NCBI GenBank assembly: GCA_937952975.1
Contig: CALFXX010000022.1
Span: 118,971-182,970 of the forward strand
DNA from: an uncultured Alcaligenaceae bacterium
Lineage (GTDB): Bacteria > Pseudomonadota > Gammaproteobacteria > Burkholderiales > Burkholderiaceae_B
Direction of reading: 5' to 3'
DNA: 64,000 bases
Position numbers and translations under genes: made by a program. Below the pieces are notes generated by a model. That model had not been told where the DNA came from, searched no databases, and saw nothing but the letters and a program-made list of their open reading frames with translations. Of the stretch, positions 26,606-34,242 are shown piece after piece (the stretch's first letter is position 1; the number at the start of each line of letters is the position of its first letter).

Positions 26606-27877
26606 ATGAGTCGAATCGTAATCACAGGAAATGGCGCGATTTGCGGTGCGGGGACTGACCCCGGCAGTATCCTTGAGACCTTGTTGGCCGGGCGTTCGGC
26701 GTTAGCACCTATCACGAGTTTTGACGCCGAACAATTTCAGGGTGGCTTGGCGGCCGAAGTGCCTGACTATAACGGCGGCAAGTTGCTTGGTGACCGTAAA
26801 TTGCTCAAGCTCGTACGGCGTTCTGATGTCTTTGGTATCTACGCGGGTAGTCAGGCCATTGAGCAAGCTGGCTTGCCCGCCTGGCGCGAAGCGCTTGACG
26901 AGGCCGCGGCAGCGCACTACGCAGATCAAACCGGTTGCTATGTAGGCTCGGGTGGAGGCGCCTTTGAAGTCAATTACGACTTTTTCCCGTTGATGGCCGA
27001 AACAAAAAACGATTTGAATGGCTTTGGTCGTGAACTCTCGAACATGGTCAATCCAATGTGGTTGCTCAAGTCGTTGCCTAATAATGTGCTGTGTCATATT
27101 AGTATCCGTCATCAGCTTAAAGGGCCAAACGGTTGCATCACCAATCACACCTCAAGCGGAATTTTGTCGGTGATTGAAAGTGCCTGGGCGTTACGCGAAG
27201 GCGATGCCCAACGCGTCGTGGCAGTGGGTCACGATGCCCCGATTGAGCCGCAAACCCTGTTGTATCTTGATCGAGTCGGTTTGATTGGCAAAGATATTTT
27301 GCGTCCCTTTGATCAGCGGCACGATGGTTGTTTGTTGGGCGAAGGTGCCGCCTCGCTTGTCCTTGAAACCGAGGCCTCGGCGCAAGAGCGCGGTGCGACA
27401 GTGTTGGGCGAATACCTAGGTGGCGGAGACGCCGCAGAAGGTGAGGGGTTATTTTGTATTCGCGCTGACGGTGATGGGTTAAGTCGTGCGATTGAATTGG
27501 CTTTAGCCGACGCGCAGCTTAAGCCTGCAGACGTTGGCATGATTGTGGCGCATGGTAACGGCACGCAAGAGTCTGACGCGTCAGAGGCTGCGGCGTTGTT
27601 GCGAGTATTTGGTGCCGATATGCCGCCGGTCACTGGCTTTAAATGGTCGGTCGGGCATCTTTTTGCGGCGTCAGGGTTGCTGGATGTCGCGGTGGGTCTT
27701 GAAGCATGTCGACGCCAAGTTGTGCCAGGGATTGCCCCTCTTGAGCGTTTGGCTGACTCGTGCGCGGGGCTCAATGTTTCTCAGCAAACGCGTGCACCTC
27801 GCAGTGATGTTGTATTGGTCTTGTGTCGCGGTTTCGCGGGCACCAATGGCGCGTTGTTGTTGCGCGCGATTAAATAG
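26606..27877 (+). CDS. Ketosynthase-like protein with active-site Cys replaced by Thr (KS-beta / chain-length-factor-like)
   Basis: A 423-residue FabF-fold protein. Gap-free alignment by eye of GPNGCITNHTSSG with FabF GPSISIATACTSG puts Thr182 at the nucleophile; a Cys five residues earlier (Cys177) is not in register. His316 (VAHGNGT) and His351 (SVGHLFAASGLLD) are kept. Loss of the Cys with the fold preserved is what chain-length factors of type II polyketide synthases show (usually Cys to Gln). The ATG at 26606 lies just behind the KS stop with AAGG before it. It probably pairs with the 25287 product and sets chain length or decarboxylates malonyl-ACP. Confidence 0.85.
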   Translation: MSRIVITGNGAICGAGTDPGSILETLLAGRSALAPITSFDAEQFQGGLAAEVPDYNGGKLLGDRKLLKLVRRSDVFGIYAGSQAIEQAGLPAWREALDEAAAAHYADQTGCYVGSGGGAFEVNYDFFPLMAETKNDLNGFGRELSNMVNPMWLLKSLPNNVLCHISIRHQLKGPNGCITNHTSSGILSVIESAWALREGDAQRVVAVGHDAPIEPQTLLYLDRVGLIGKDILRPFDQRHDGCLLGEGAASLVLETEASAQERGATVLGEYLGGGDAAEGEGLFCIRADGDGLSRAIELALADAQLKPADVGMIVAHGNGTQESDASEAAALLRVFGADMPPVTGFKWSVGHLFAASGLLDVAVGLEACRRQVVPGIAPLERLADSCAGLNVSQQTRAPRSDVVLVLCRGFAGTNGALLLRAIK

Positions 27878-27878
27878 A

Positions 27879-29111
27879 GTGATTGCGTCGACAGGTCAGC
27901 ATGACACGTTGCCCGATGGCTGCGCGGTCGACACAATTGAAATCGCCCGTATCGCCCGTTTAATCGAGGCCTTACCGGGCGACCTTGAAAAATTATTTTC
28001 TGCCCAAGAGTTAAGCGATGCAGGCGAGGGGGCTGGCCGTGTTGCTAGTTTGGCCGCACGCTTTGCCGCGAAAGAAGCTTGCTTAAAACTTTTTCCGCGC
28101 GAAACAGCTCTTAACACCATTACTGCGATGGATTTCTCGGTGATGCGTGATGCGTACGGTGCCCCGCAGGTAGTCGCCAGCCGAGCAGCTCAGATTGTGC
28201 TGGGTCTGCATTTAGTCGCCGAAATTAAACTATCTTTGACCCATACCCCGTTGTCGGCAACCGCTGTAGCGCTGCGTGTGCCTAAGGTGATTGAGCCCAG
28301 TCGGGGCGGGCGGTTTCTGTATCGGTGGTTGCCGTATCGGCGCCAGGTGATCTTAGATAATTTAAATCGTGTGTATGGGGCGCAAGTGAGCCCGCAGCAA
28401 ATCAAATTGCTTGCGCAAGCTCACTATGGGCATTTGCTCAAGTTGCTGAAAGAGTTGTTGCAATTTCGGTTTATGTCGGCTCAGCAAAAGAAAGACATCG
28501 TCAGGGTCGAAGGTGTACCTGAGATGATCAAGGCCTTCGAGGCGGGCAAGGGTGTACTGATTTTGACCGGGCACTTTGGCAATTTTGAGGTCTCTACCGT
28601 GGCCGGAATCGAACATTTTCCTCAGGTAAAGGGTCGCATTCATTTTTTGCGCCGCCCAATTAAGCCCAGATGGCTGAGCAATTTGCTGACCCGTCGTTTT
28701 AATCAAGCTGGGTTTGGGGTAGTGGGTCGCCGAGGGTCTCTTGAAGAAATCGTGGCCACCCTCGAGCGGGGCGACGCGGTGGTGTTTCCGTTTGATCAAT
28801 ATGCGCGACGGCCAGAGGGCATTGAAGTCGAGTTTTTTGGTTATGCCGCAGGTACGTACAAAAGTATGGCGTTAATTGCCTTGGCAACCGGAGCGCCCGT
28901 GTTGCCGGCAGCCTCGTGGCGTGAGGCTGATGGCACACATGTATTGCGGTTTTTACCGCCGCTCGAACCCATTGTTGACGACGACGTAGGTGCCGAAATC
29001 AAACGCAATACGCGTGCTTTTAATCAGGCACTTGAACTTGCGATTGTCGAGCACCCAGAGCAGTGGTGGTGGGTGCATCGACGCTGGAAAAATCAGCCTG
29101 CTATCAAATAG
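27879..29111 (+). CDS. Fusion: AcpS-type phosphopantetheinyl transferase plus LpxL/HtrB-type acyltransferase
   Basis: A 410-residue two-domain protein. Residues about 12-130 are an AcpS-like 4'-phosphopantetheinyl transferase: Asp18 in GCAVDTIEIARI and Lys65-Glu66 in RFAAKEACLKLF, the magnesium/CoA signature, then LSLTHTPLSATAVAL. Residues about 140-410 are a lipid A late-acyltransferase domain: WLPYRRQVILDNL, the HX4E catalytic motif HFGNFE at His232, YKSMALIALATGAPVLPA and the C-terminal EQWWWVHRRWK. The N-terminal membrane helix of normal LpxL is missing; the AcpS domain sits there. The start is GTG, one base after the KS-beta stop. It would activate the cluster ACP and hand its acyl chain to a lipid acceptor. 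Confidence 0.87.
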   Translation: MIASTGQHDTLPDGCAVDTIEIARIARLIEALPGDLEKLFSAQELSDAGEGAGRVASLAARFAAKEACLKLFPRETALNTITAMDFSVMRDAYGAPQVVASRAAQIVLGLHLVAEIKLSLTHTPLSATAVALRVPKVIEPSRGGRFLYRWLPYRRQVILDNLNRVYGAQVSPQQIKLLAQAHYGHLLKLLKELLQFRFMSAQQKKDIVRVEGVPEMIKAFEAGKGVLILTGHFGNFEVSTVAGIEHFPQVKGRIHFLRRPIKPRWLSNLLTRRFNQAGFGVVGRRGSLEEIVATLERGDAVVFPFDQYARRPEGIEVEFFGYAAGTYKSMALIALATGAPVLPAASWREADGTHVLRFLPPLEPIVDDDVGAEIKRNTRAFNQALELAIVEHPEQWWWVHRRWKNQPAIK

Positions 29112-29112
29112 C

Positions 29113-29349
29113 TTAGTTCGACTTTTGCTGTTGATGTTTGTCGTACACATACGTGCCGATTGCACCGATCGCTGCACCACCTAACGCACCCCACACTGGG
29201 TTGCCATCGGCGATCAACGCAATGCCTGCACCTGCAGCTGCACCAATTGCACCGGCTGATAAGGTGCGCTGTTGATTGTTGCTCATGTTAGAGCACCCGC
29301 CAAGAGTCAGCGCCGCGCAAACAGGTAAAGCCAATAAGATTTTTTTCAT
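29113..29349 (-). CDS. Small glycine-zipper lipoprotein
   Basis: A 78-residue protein with a lipoprotein signal: MKKILLALPVCAALTLGGCS, lipobox LGGC with Cys at residue 20. The mature part holds alternating Gly/Ala stretches (AGAIGAAAGAGIALIADGN, GALGGAAIGAIGTYV) typical of glycine-zipper outer-membrane proteins of the YMGG/OmpA-linker kind, and a basic-polar tail. The ATG at 29349 has AAGGA six bases upstream; a TTG two codons earlier is in frame. It ends one base after the convergent fusion gene stop. Confidence 0.8.
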   Translation of the reverse strand: MKKILLALPVCAALTLGGCSNMSNNQQRTLSAGAIGAAAGAGIALIADGNPVWGALGGAAIGAIGTYVYDKHQQQKSN

Positions 29350-29408
29350 GATCAATCCTTAAAACGTAATAACGTCAGACGTTGTGAACAAAGCGCTAGA
29401 GGTTGTAT

Positions 29409-29771
29409 TTAGCGTTTGCAAGGAAACGTCTCACCCAAATAACGCAAAATCGTATCTGAGGCAGAGGCCTGGTTGAACTGAGGCTGTGTGGCCGACCATT
29501 TCATAAAGTTATTGATGTGTTCTTGGCGTGTCAGCGTTGAGTTTTGCGCGCAGATAAAGCCAGGAGCATTTTTAGGATGACGCGTTACGAGATAGGTTTC
29601 GTAAACACCTTGGCCGTAGCCGTGACAAAAGTTTTGAGCGGCCACATCGGCGGTGTTTGCACACATACTGACAAATTTTTCAGTGGTTGTTGTGGCTGCC
29701 GGGGCTTGTTGGGCCGATGCGGTTGCGCTAGCCGCAGCCAGGCAAAGCAATGCGATTTGTTTTTTCATCAT
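29409..29771 (-). CDS. Rap1a/Tai-like secreted protein
   Basis: A 120-residue protein with a signal peptide (MMKKQIALLCLAAASATASA-Q). The mature part has four conserved Cys: CANTADVAAQNFCHGYGQGVYE, then FICAQ and a C-terminal FPCKR, with MKWSATQPQ between. This Cys-x(n)-FC-x-GY-x-x-G layout matches the Rap1a/Tai family, known for immunity proteins against type VI amidase effectors, and also widespread as orphans of unknown role. No effector or secretion gene is nearby, so immunity function is not implied. GGAAAAGA precedes the double ATG. Confidence 0.7.
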   Translation of the reverse strand: MMKKQIALLCLAAASATASAQQAPAATTTTEKFVSMCANTADVAAQNFCHGYGQGVYETYLVTRHPKNAPGFICAQNSTLTRQEHINNFMKWSATQPQFNQASASDTILRYLGETFPCKR

Positions 29772-30079
29772 TCTTTTCCGTGAAACCTCGCCGTTTCGGA
29801 CGAAGAGCTAAAGGGCCGATTGCAACGCAATCGTGGTATTTCGGGCGATAAAAACTCTGAAAGTAGGTTACCGACTACTGACGCTGAATGATAACTTGGA
29901 AGTACAATCTCGCTGGATTTGTTGTTTTTTGTGGAATTTTTTGCTGAACCCTTCGGTTTGTCTAATATTGCTTAGGTCTCTCGACCATTGATTGTCGCTG
30001 AGGCTCTGACCTCAGATGCTTTGCAGGTTCTGCGTTTTTTTTTAACTTTTCGAATTCTTCCTTCTAATCGAGATCCTTT
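29772..30079. promoter_or_regulatory. Divergent intergenic region before slyB-like gene
   Basis: 308 bases without a gene. It holds a seven-base hairpin CGATTGC-AAC-GCAATCG at 29817-29833, a TAATAT box near 29960, a small dyad TGAGG/CCTCA near 30000, and a short hairpin (GCAG/CTGC at 30023-30033) followed by nine T at 30035-30043, 36 bases before the slyB start. The last looks like a weak terminator or leader attenuator. Nothing else stands out. Confidence 0.4.
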
Positions 30080-30517
30080 ATGTTTAAACGAATCATCGCC
30101 GGTACCTTTGCTATTCTTTTTACTCTCGGGTTGACGGCCTGTGCGCCAACGACGCCTTCTGCCCCTCTCGAAATTCGCTCAGGTGTGATTCAACAAATTA
30201 CCGCAACTCAAATCGCCAATAACCACGAAACGGGTATCGGTGCCGTGATTGGTGGCTTGGGTGGTTTAGGGGTCGGAGCCTTAATTGGCTCGGGTACTGG
30301 CAAAGCTGTGGCGATGGTGCTCGGTGCAGTAGGTGGCGCGATAGGCGGTAACGAAATTCAAAAACACTACGACAAGCCGATCGCTGGCCAACAAATTTTT
30401 GTTCGCACGAGCAGCGGTGTATTGGTCACTGTGACGCAACCAACGGGTAACTTTCATGTCGGTCAAAAGGTCTACATTGAAGGCGCAGGAACGGATGCAC
30501 GCGTTGTCGCTCAATAA
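30080..30517 (+). CDS. SlyB-like glycine-zipper outer-membrane lipoprotein
   Basis: A 145-residue lipoprotein: signal MFKRIIAGTFAILFTLGLTAC with lipobox LTAC. The mature chain has two glycine-zipper helices (GIGAVIGGLGGLGVGALIGSG and AMVLGAVGGAIGGNEIQ) followed by a small beta domain (GQQIFVRTSSGVLVTVTQP.GNFHVGQKVYIEG), the layout of SlyB/PcpG, which in enterobacteria helps outer-membrane stability under PhoPQ control. Start supported by GAGATCC before the ATG. A strong terminator follows. Confidence 0.88.
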   Translation: MFKRIIAGTFAILFTLGLTACAPTTPSAPLEIRSGVIQQITATQIANNHETGIGAVIGGLGGLGVGALIGSGTGKAVAMVLGAVGGAIGGNEIQKHYDKPIAGQQIFVRTSSGVLVTVTQPTGNFHVGQKVYIEGAGTDARVVAQ

Positions 30518-30561
30518 GGGCCTTGGTTGACCAGGCACCCATAGGGTGCTGGTCGTTGGAA

Positions 30562-30593
30562 AAAAAAACCGCTGCGTTTGCAGCGGTTTTTTT
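30562..30593. terminator. Bidirectional intrinsic terminator
   Basis: A-run, CCGCTGC, four-base loop GTTT, GCAGCGG, T-run: a 14-base fully paired stem with A and U tails on both sides, between the convergent slyB-like and HiPIP genes. Works in both directions. Confidence 0.9.
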
Positions 30594-30611
30594 ACATGGG
30601 TGTCTTAAGCG

Positions 30612-30917
30612 TTAAGCTTTTTTCACGTAGGCGTTACACCAGGCCGCTGCAGCAACAAGTTTGCCTGGGAAGATTGCACAGGCGCCTGCCTCGGCTGACT
30701 TACTTGCGTATAACTGGCAGTTACCGCAATTTTGGCCGTCGGCATACTTTGGAAACTTAGCCTTATCAACGGCAGTCGCCACTGCCTTGTAACCCAGTGC
30801 CACCGCTTGTGGCTCGGTTTCACCGATCAGAGCCTGCGCGTTGGCTTGTTGCGCAAGGGGCAGAGTGGCCAAGCCAGCTGCTGAGTAAATGATGAATTGG
30901 CGACGTGATGTTTTCAT
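30612..30917 (-). CDS. High-potential iron-sulfur protein (HiPIP)
   Basis: A 101-residue periplasmic electron carrier with one [4Fe-4S] cluster. It has a twin-arginine signal (TSRRQFIIYSAAGLATLPLA, cleavage near ANA-Q), fitting export of a folded iron-sulfur protein. The four cluster Cys are visible as CGNC, GACAIFPGK and AAWCNAY, in the order and spacing of the HiPIP family. It shuttles electrons from the bc1 complex to oxidases or reaction centres. A single gene, ending at the shared terminator. Confidence 0.94.
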   Translation of the reverse strand: MKTSRRQFIIYSAAGLATLPLAQQANAQALIGETEPQAVALGYKAVATAVDKAKFPKYADGQNCGNCQLYASKSAEAGACAIFPGKLVAAAAWCNAYVKKA

Positions 30918-31020
30918 ATCTGATATCCCAAAAATAAAAATGCTTTGTGAGCAAAAACCTTATTGTACGGATTTCAACGTTTAGATGTTGTGCCGACAGT
31001 GTGGTTAATCTCACCCGTCC

Positions 31021-31890
31021 TTAGTCTGCATGGCGTTTGTCGAACTCCCAAACATCCTCAAAGCCCATGAGCTTGGTCAAGTCTGTAAAGTCGTACAGGT
31101 CAACGGTGTTGTCCGTCGATGAACCCGTGCTTTTAAAGTGTTGATAAACCTTGGTCATCGCCTGAACACCTGCCAATAGCGCCGTCACCGGAAATATCGC
31201 CAATTTAAAACCAAGCGCTTCAAGGTCGGCCTTGCTTAAAACGGGGGTGCGGCCTTTTTCGACCATGTTGGCTAAGAGCGGTAAATCAAACGACGCACCA
31301 ATCTTGCGCATCTCTTCTTCTGTTTCGGGTGACTCAACAAACAAAATGTCTGCACCAGCTTTGGCGTAGGCCTCGGCGCGTCGCAAGGCCTCATCCAGTC
31401 CAAGCGTGGTGCGCGAGTCGGTACGAGCAATAATCAAAAAGTCTTTTGACTGACGCGCCTCGGCAGCCACTTTGATTTTTTTGACCATATCGGCCATTGG
31501 GATGACGCGACGGCCTGGGGTATGGCCACACTTTTTAGGAAACTCTTGGTCTTCGAGTTGAATCGCGGACGCGCCGGCAAGTTCATAGCCCTGCACCGTG
31601 TGGCGCACGTTTAACAAACCGCCATAGCCGGTGTCACCATCTGCAATTAAGGGTGTGCGCGCCATTTTTGCCATAGAACCAACCCGACCGACCATGTCGC
31701 TATACGTGGCCAGACCGGCATCGGGTAAGCCCAAATGCGATGCTACGGCGCCAAAGCCAGTCATGTAGAGGGCCTCAAAGCCAAAGCTATCTGCCAGTCG
31801 TAGCGACACCATATCGTAGACGCCGGGGGCGGTCACGAGGCCAGGTTGCTTCAGACGTTGATGGAGTTGTGCGGGTTTAGAGTTTGCCAT
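31021..31890 (-). CDS. Isocitrate lyase / PEP mutase family enzyme
   Basis: A 289-residue TIM-barrel C-C or P-C lyase. The metal-binding DGDTGYGG is near residue 73 and the catalytic loop has KKCGHTPGRRV near residue 119, the family signature with active-site Cys; the order RTDSR.. and ESPETEEEM supports the oxaloacetate decarboxylase / 2-methylisocitrate lyase-like branch often annotated as carboxyphosphonoenolpyruvate mutase. The reaction is probably retro-aldol cleavage or decarboxylation of a short carboxylic acid. The start codon is 22 bases from a run of three palindromes that may control it. Confidence 0.88.
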   Translation of the reverse strand: MANSKPAQLHQRLKQPGLVTAPGVYDMVSLRLADSFGFEALYMTGFGAVASHLGLPDAGLATYSDMVGRVGSMAKMARTPLIADGDTGYGGLLNVRHTVQGYELAGASAIQLEDQEFPKKCGHTPGRRVIPMADMVKKIKVAAEARQSKDFLIIARTDSRTTLGLDEALRRAEAYAKAGADILFVESPETEEEMRKIGASFDLPLLANMVEKGRTPVLSKADLEALGFKLAIFPVTALLAGVQAMTKVYQHFKSTGSSTDNTVDLYDFTDLTKLMGFEDVWEFDKRHAD

Positions 31891-31911
31891 GGTGGAGTGC
31901 CTCAGAAAAAT

Positions 31912-31955
31912 GAGCGCTTAAAAAAGAAAAAGAAGCGCTTAAAAAATAAGCGCTT
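31912..31955. promoter_or_regulatory. Three AAGCGCTT-type palindromes upstream of the lyase gene
   Basis: The eight-base palindrome AAGCGCTT occurs at 31933-31940 and 31948-31955, with a near copy GAGCGCTT at 31912-31919. Steps are 21 and 15 bases, separated by A-rich sequence. They lie 22-65 bases before the start of the 31021-31890 gene, where a promoter and operator are expected. The binding protein is unknown. Confidence 0.5.
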
Positions 31956-32181
31956 ATCGTAGCAGGTCACTGCTCCTGACGCCCTCGGTTGTGGCCACTT
32001 AGGGCCTGCTGAGTCATCCAGATACCCTCACTAAATACTTGACTCGTTGCCAAGGGCAAGCCACACTCAAGACTTCGTAGCCGAGCGCGTGAAAAGGGTC
32101 ACAATGGATGGTTCTAGCGGTTCTTATTTGCGTGTCTTGATGGATGTTGCGAGTGATTCTTATTTGTCTACAGGTGCCACG

Positions 32182-33015
32182 ATGAACGATCTCAGTCTGC
32201 CCAAAGCGGTTAGCCATGGGGCGCTTTCTGCACAAACCGCTAACCCTGGCTATCAAGCTCGCCTGAGCAGTCGCAGCGGCGAGGCACGTGGTCACACTGC
32301 CGGTGTTGCACCCGGCAACGTGCAAGGCAATCTGATGGTCTTGCCTAAAGATCTTGCCAGTGATTTTTTATTGTTCTGCCAACGCAATCCACGGCCCTGT
32401 CCGATCTTGGCGGTTTCTGAGCCGGGCAATCCAATGCTACCCAGCCTAGGTGAAGACGTTGATATTCGCTATGACATCCCGCGCTATCGTGTTTACAAAG
32501 ATGGTTTGTTGGTCGACGAACCCTACGACATTGCCAGCCACTGGCGAGACGATTTAGTGAGTTTTGTGTTGGGCTGCTCTTTTTCCTTTGAGCAAGCCTT
32601 GGTCGAAGCAGGGATCCCTTTGCGCCACATTGAAGAGCAGCGCACAGTGCCGATGTATCGAACCAATATCCCAACGACGCCGGCGGGGGTGTTTCATGGC
32701 CCGATGGTGGTGTCAATGCGCCCGATGCGCCCAGCCGATATTGTGCGCGCTGTGCAGGTGACGTCGCGGTTTCCGAGCGTGCACGGCGCGCCTGTTCATA
32801 TCGGACTGCCGCACTTGATTGGTATTTCAGACATTCATCAACCCGATTTTGGTGAGTCGGTCACGATCCATGATGACGAACTGCCTGTGTTTTGGGCCTG
32901 TGGTGTGACGCCGCAATCTGTCGCGATGGCGATGAAGCCTGCCTTTTGTCTGACGCATGCGCCGGGATCGATGCTTGTGACCGATCTAAGCAATAACAGT
33001 CTGGCAAGTTTCTAA
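32182..33015 (+). CDS. DUF1445 putative hydro-lyase (D-glutamate cyclase-like)
   Basis: A 277-residue protein of the DUF1445/YcsI family: [69 protein letters not shown] and a C-terminal [12 protein letters not shown] are its recurring blocks. Bacterial members are called putative hydro-lyases; the mammalian relative cyclises D-glutamate. The ATG at 32182 fits the family length; the longer open frame from 32047 adds a leader without homology. It precedes a TRAP transporter (33155-36260) and may process the imported acid. Confidence 0.88.
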   Translation: MNDLSLPKAVSHGALSAQTANPGYQARLSSRSGEARGHTAGVAPGNVQGNLMVLPKDLASDFLLFCQRNPRPCPILAVSEPGNPMLPSLGEDVDIRYDIPRYRVYKDGLLVDEPYDIASHWRDDLVSFVLGCSFSFEQALVEAGIPLRHIEEQRTVPMYRTNIPTTPAGVFHGPMVVSMRPMRPADIVRAVQVTSRFPSVHGAPVHIGLPHLIGISDIHQPDFGESVTIHDDELPVFWACGVTPQSVAMAMKPAFCLTHAPGSMLVTDLSNNSLASF

Positions 33016-33154
33016 CAGCCGTTCTAATAGCTGGCAAGTCGTATCATTGTTATGAACAATGCGTAGCGCCTGCCACAGCCAGGGCAATCAAGACTGCTGG
33101 GGCATTTACATTGTTTCTTTTGTGTCATTGAGTCATATTTTTAGGAGCTTGTAG

Positions 33155-34240
33155 ATGAAAGTTTTAAACCGATCAGTCATGATCACGGCCTTGTTCGCAG
33201 CTTTGCAGCTATCGAGTGTATCGGCTCAAACCGCAGCAACGGGCCCCAAGATTGCAGTTCAAGCAATCACCCAGGTGTCTCCAAGTATTCCGCAGTACAC
33301 CCAGGTCGACCAACCCCTGTTACGCGATGCGCTCAAGGCTGCAACCAATGGGCGCGTTGAAGTCACCTTATCGTCGTGGCCAGAACGCAATGTCAACGGC
33401 CCCGAGGTCTTGAGGCTGGTGCGTTCGGGGCAAGTTGATATCGCAGCGGGTCCGCTCACGACCGTGTCTGGTGATGTCCCCATGCTGGATGGTATTGACC
33501 TGGCTGGTTTGAATCCAAGCATCATTCAAGCGCGCAAGGTCGCAGATGCCATGATGCCGGTTGCGAACAAAGAACTCGAAAAGCTTGGCATCAAACTTGT
33601 TGCAACGTATCCGTTTTCGGGTCAGATGCTGTTCTGTCGCAAGCCAATTGCCTCGCTCGCAGACTTAAAAGGCCTGAAGGTTCGCATCAACGGCCCGTCG
33701 GCGGGTGACTTAGTCAAAGCGCTAGGCGGACAACCTGTTTCGCTCGCTTTCGGTGAGGTTTATACCGCGCTTGAGCGGGGTACAGTTGATTGCGGTATCA
33801 CTGGCTCGGGTTCAGGTAATGGTGTGAAATGGCCAGAGGTCACCACGCATCTGTACACACTATCCTTGTCATGGTCGACCGCTGGTTACTTTGTGAATCT
33901 GGCCTGGTGGAACAAGCTTGAGCCTTCGATTCGTGCTGAATTCGAAAAAGCCTTTACGGCAATTGAGAATGCGCAGTGGAAACTGGGCGAAGATGCGACT
34001 GAAGATGGCGTGGCCTGTAACGTGGGTCGTGCTGCAGGATGCTCGGGCAAGTTGGCAACACTGGTGAAAAAGCCGATGGCAGAAGTCAAGGCGCAGGCCA
34101 ATGAGTCAGGGTTGATTCAACAAAATCTGGCTGAAACTGTCTTACCATCCTGGGTCAAGCGTTGTGGCGATCGTTGTGGTGTGGTTTATAACGAAGTCAT
34201 TGCACCCATCACTGGTGTGAAATACACCGCCGGTAAGTAG
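33155..34240 (+). CDS. TRAP transporter solute-binding protein DctP (second system)
   Basis: A 361-residue DctP-family protein with signal peptide (MKVLNRSVMITALFAALQLS, cleavage near VSA-Q). Family marks are VEVTLSSWPERNVNGPEVLRLVRSGQVDIAAG, LKGLKVRINGP with the conserved Arg, and VSLAFGEVYTALERGTVDCGIT. Two Cys-containing insertions near the C-terminus (VACNVGRAAGC and RCGDRCG) are unusual and may form disulfides. GGAG precedes the ATG. It is three bases before the DctQ gene. Confidence 0.92.
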   Translation: MKVLNRSVMITALFAALQLSSVSAQTAATGPKIAVQAITQVSPSIPQYTQVDQPLLRDALKAATNGRVEVTLSSWPERNVNGPEVLRLVRSGQVDIAAGPLTTVSGDVPMLDGIDLAGLNPSIIQARKVADAMMPVANKELEKLGIKLVATYPFSGQMLFCRKPIASLADLKGLKVRINGPSAGDLVKALGGQPVSLAFGEVYTALERGTVDCGITGSGSGNGVKWPEVTTHLYTLSLSWSTAGYFVNLAWWNKLEPSIRAEFEKAFTAIENAQWKLGEDATEDGVACNVGRAAGCSGKLATLVKKPMAEVKAQANESGLIQQNLAETVLPSWVKRCGDRCGVVYNEVIAPITGVKYTAGK

Positions 34241-34242
34241 TC

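Noticed and set aside
27543..27878. Extension of the fusion gene upstream over the KS-beta gene
   Set aside because: The frame is open by chance inside the KS-beta gene; the AcpS domain starts only after the GTG at 27879.
29817..29833. Seven-base hairpin as terminator
   Set aside because: No T-run and lies upstream of both divergent starts.
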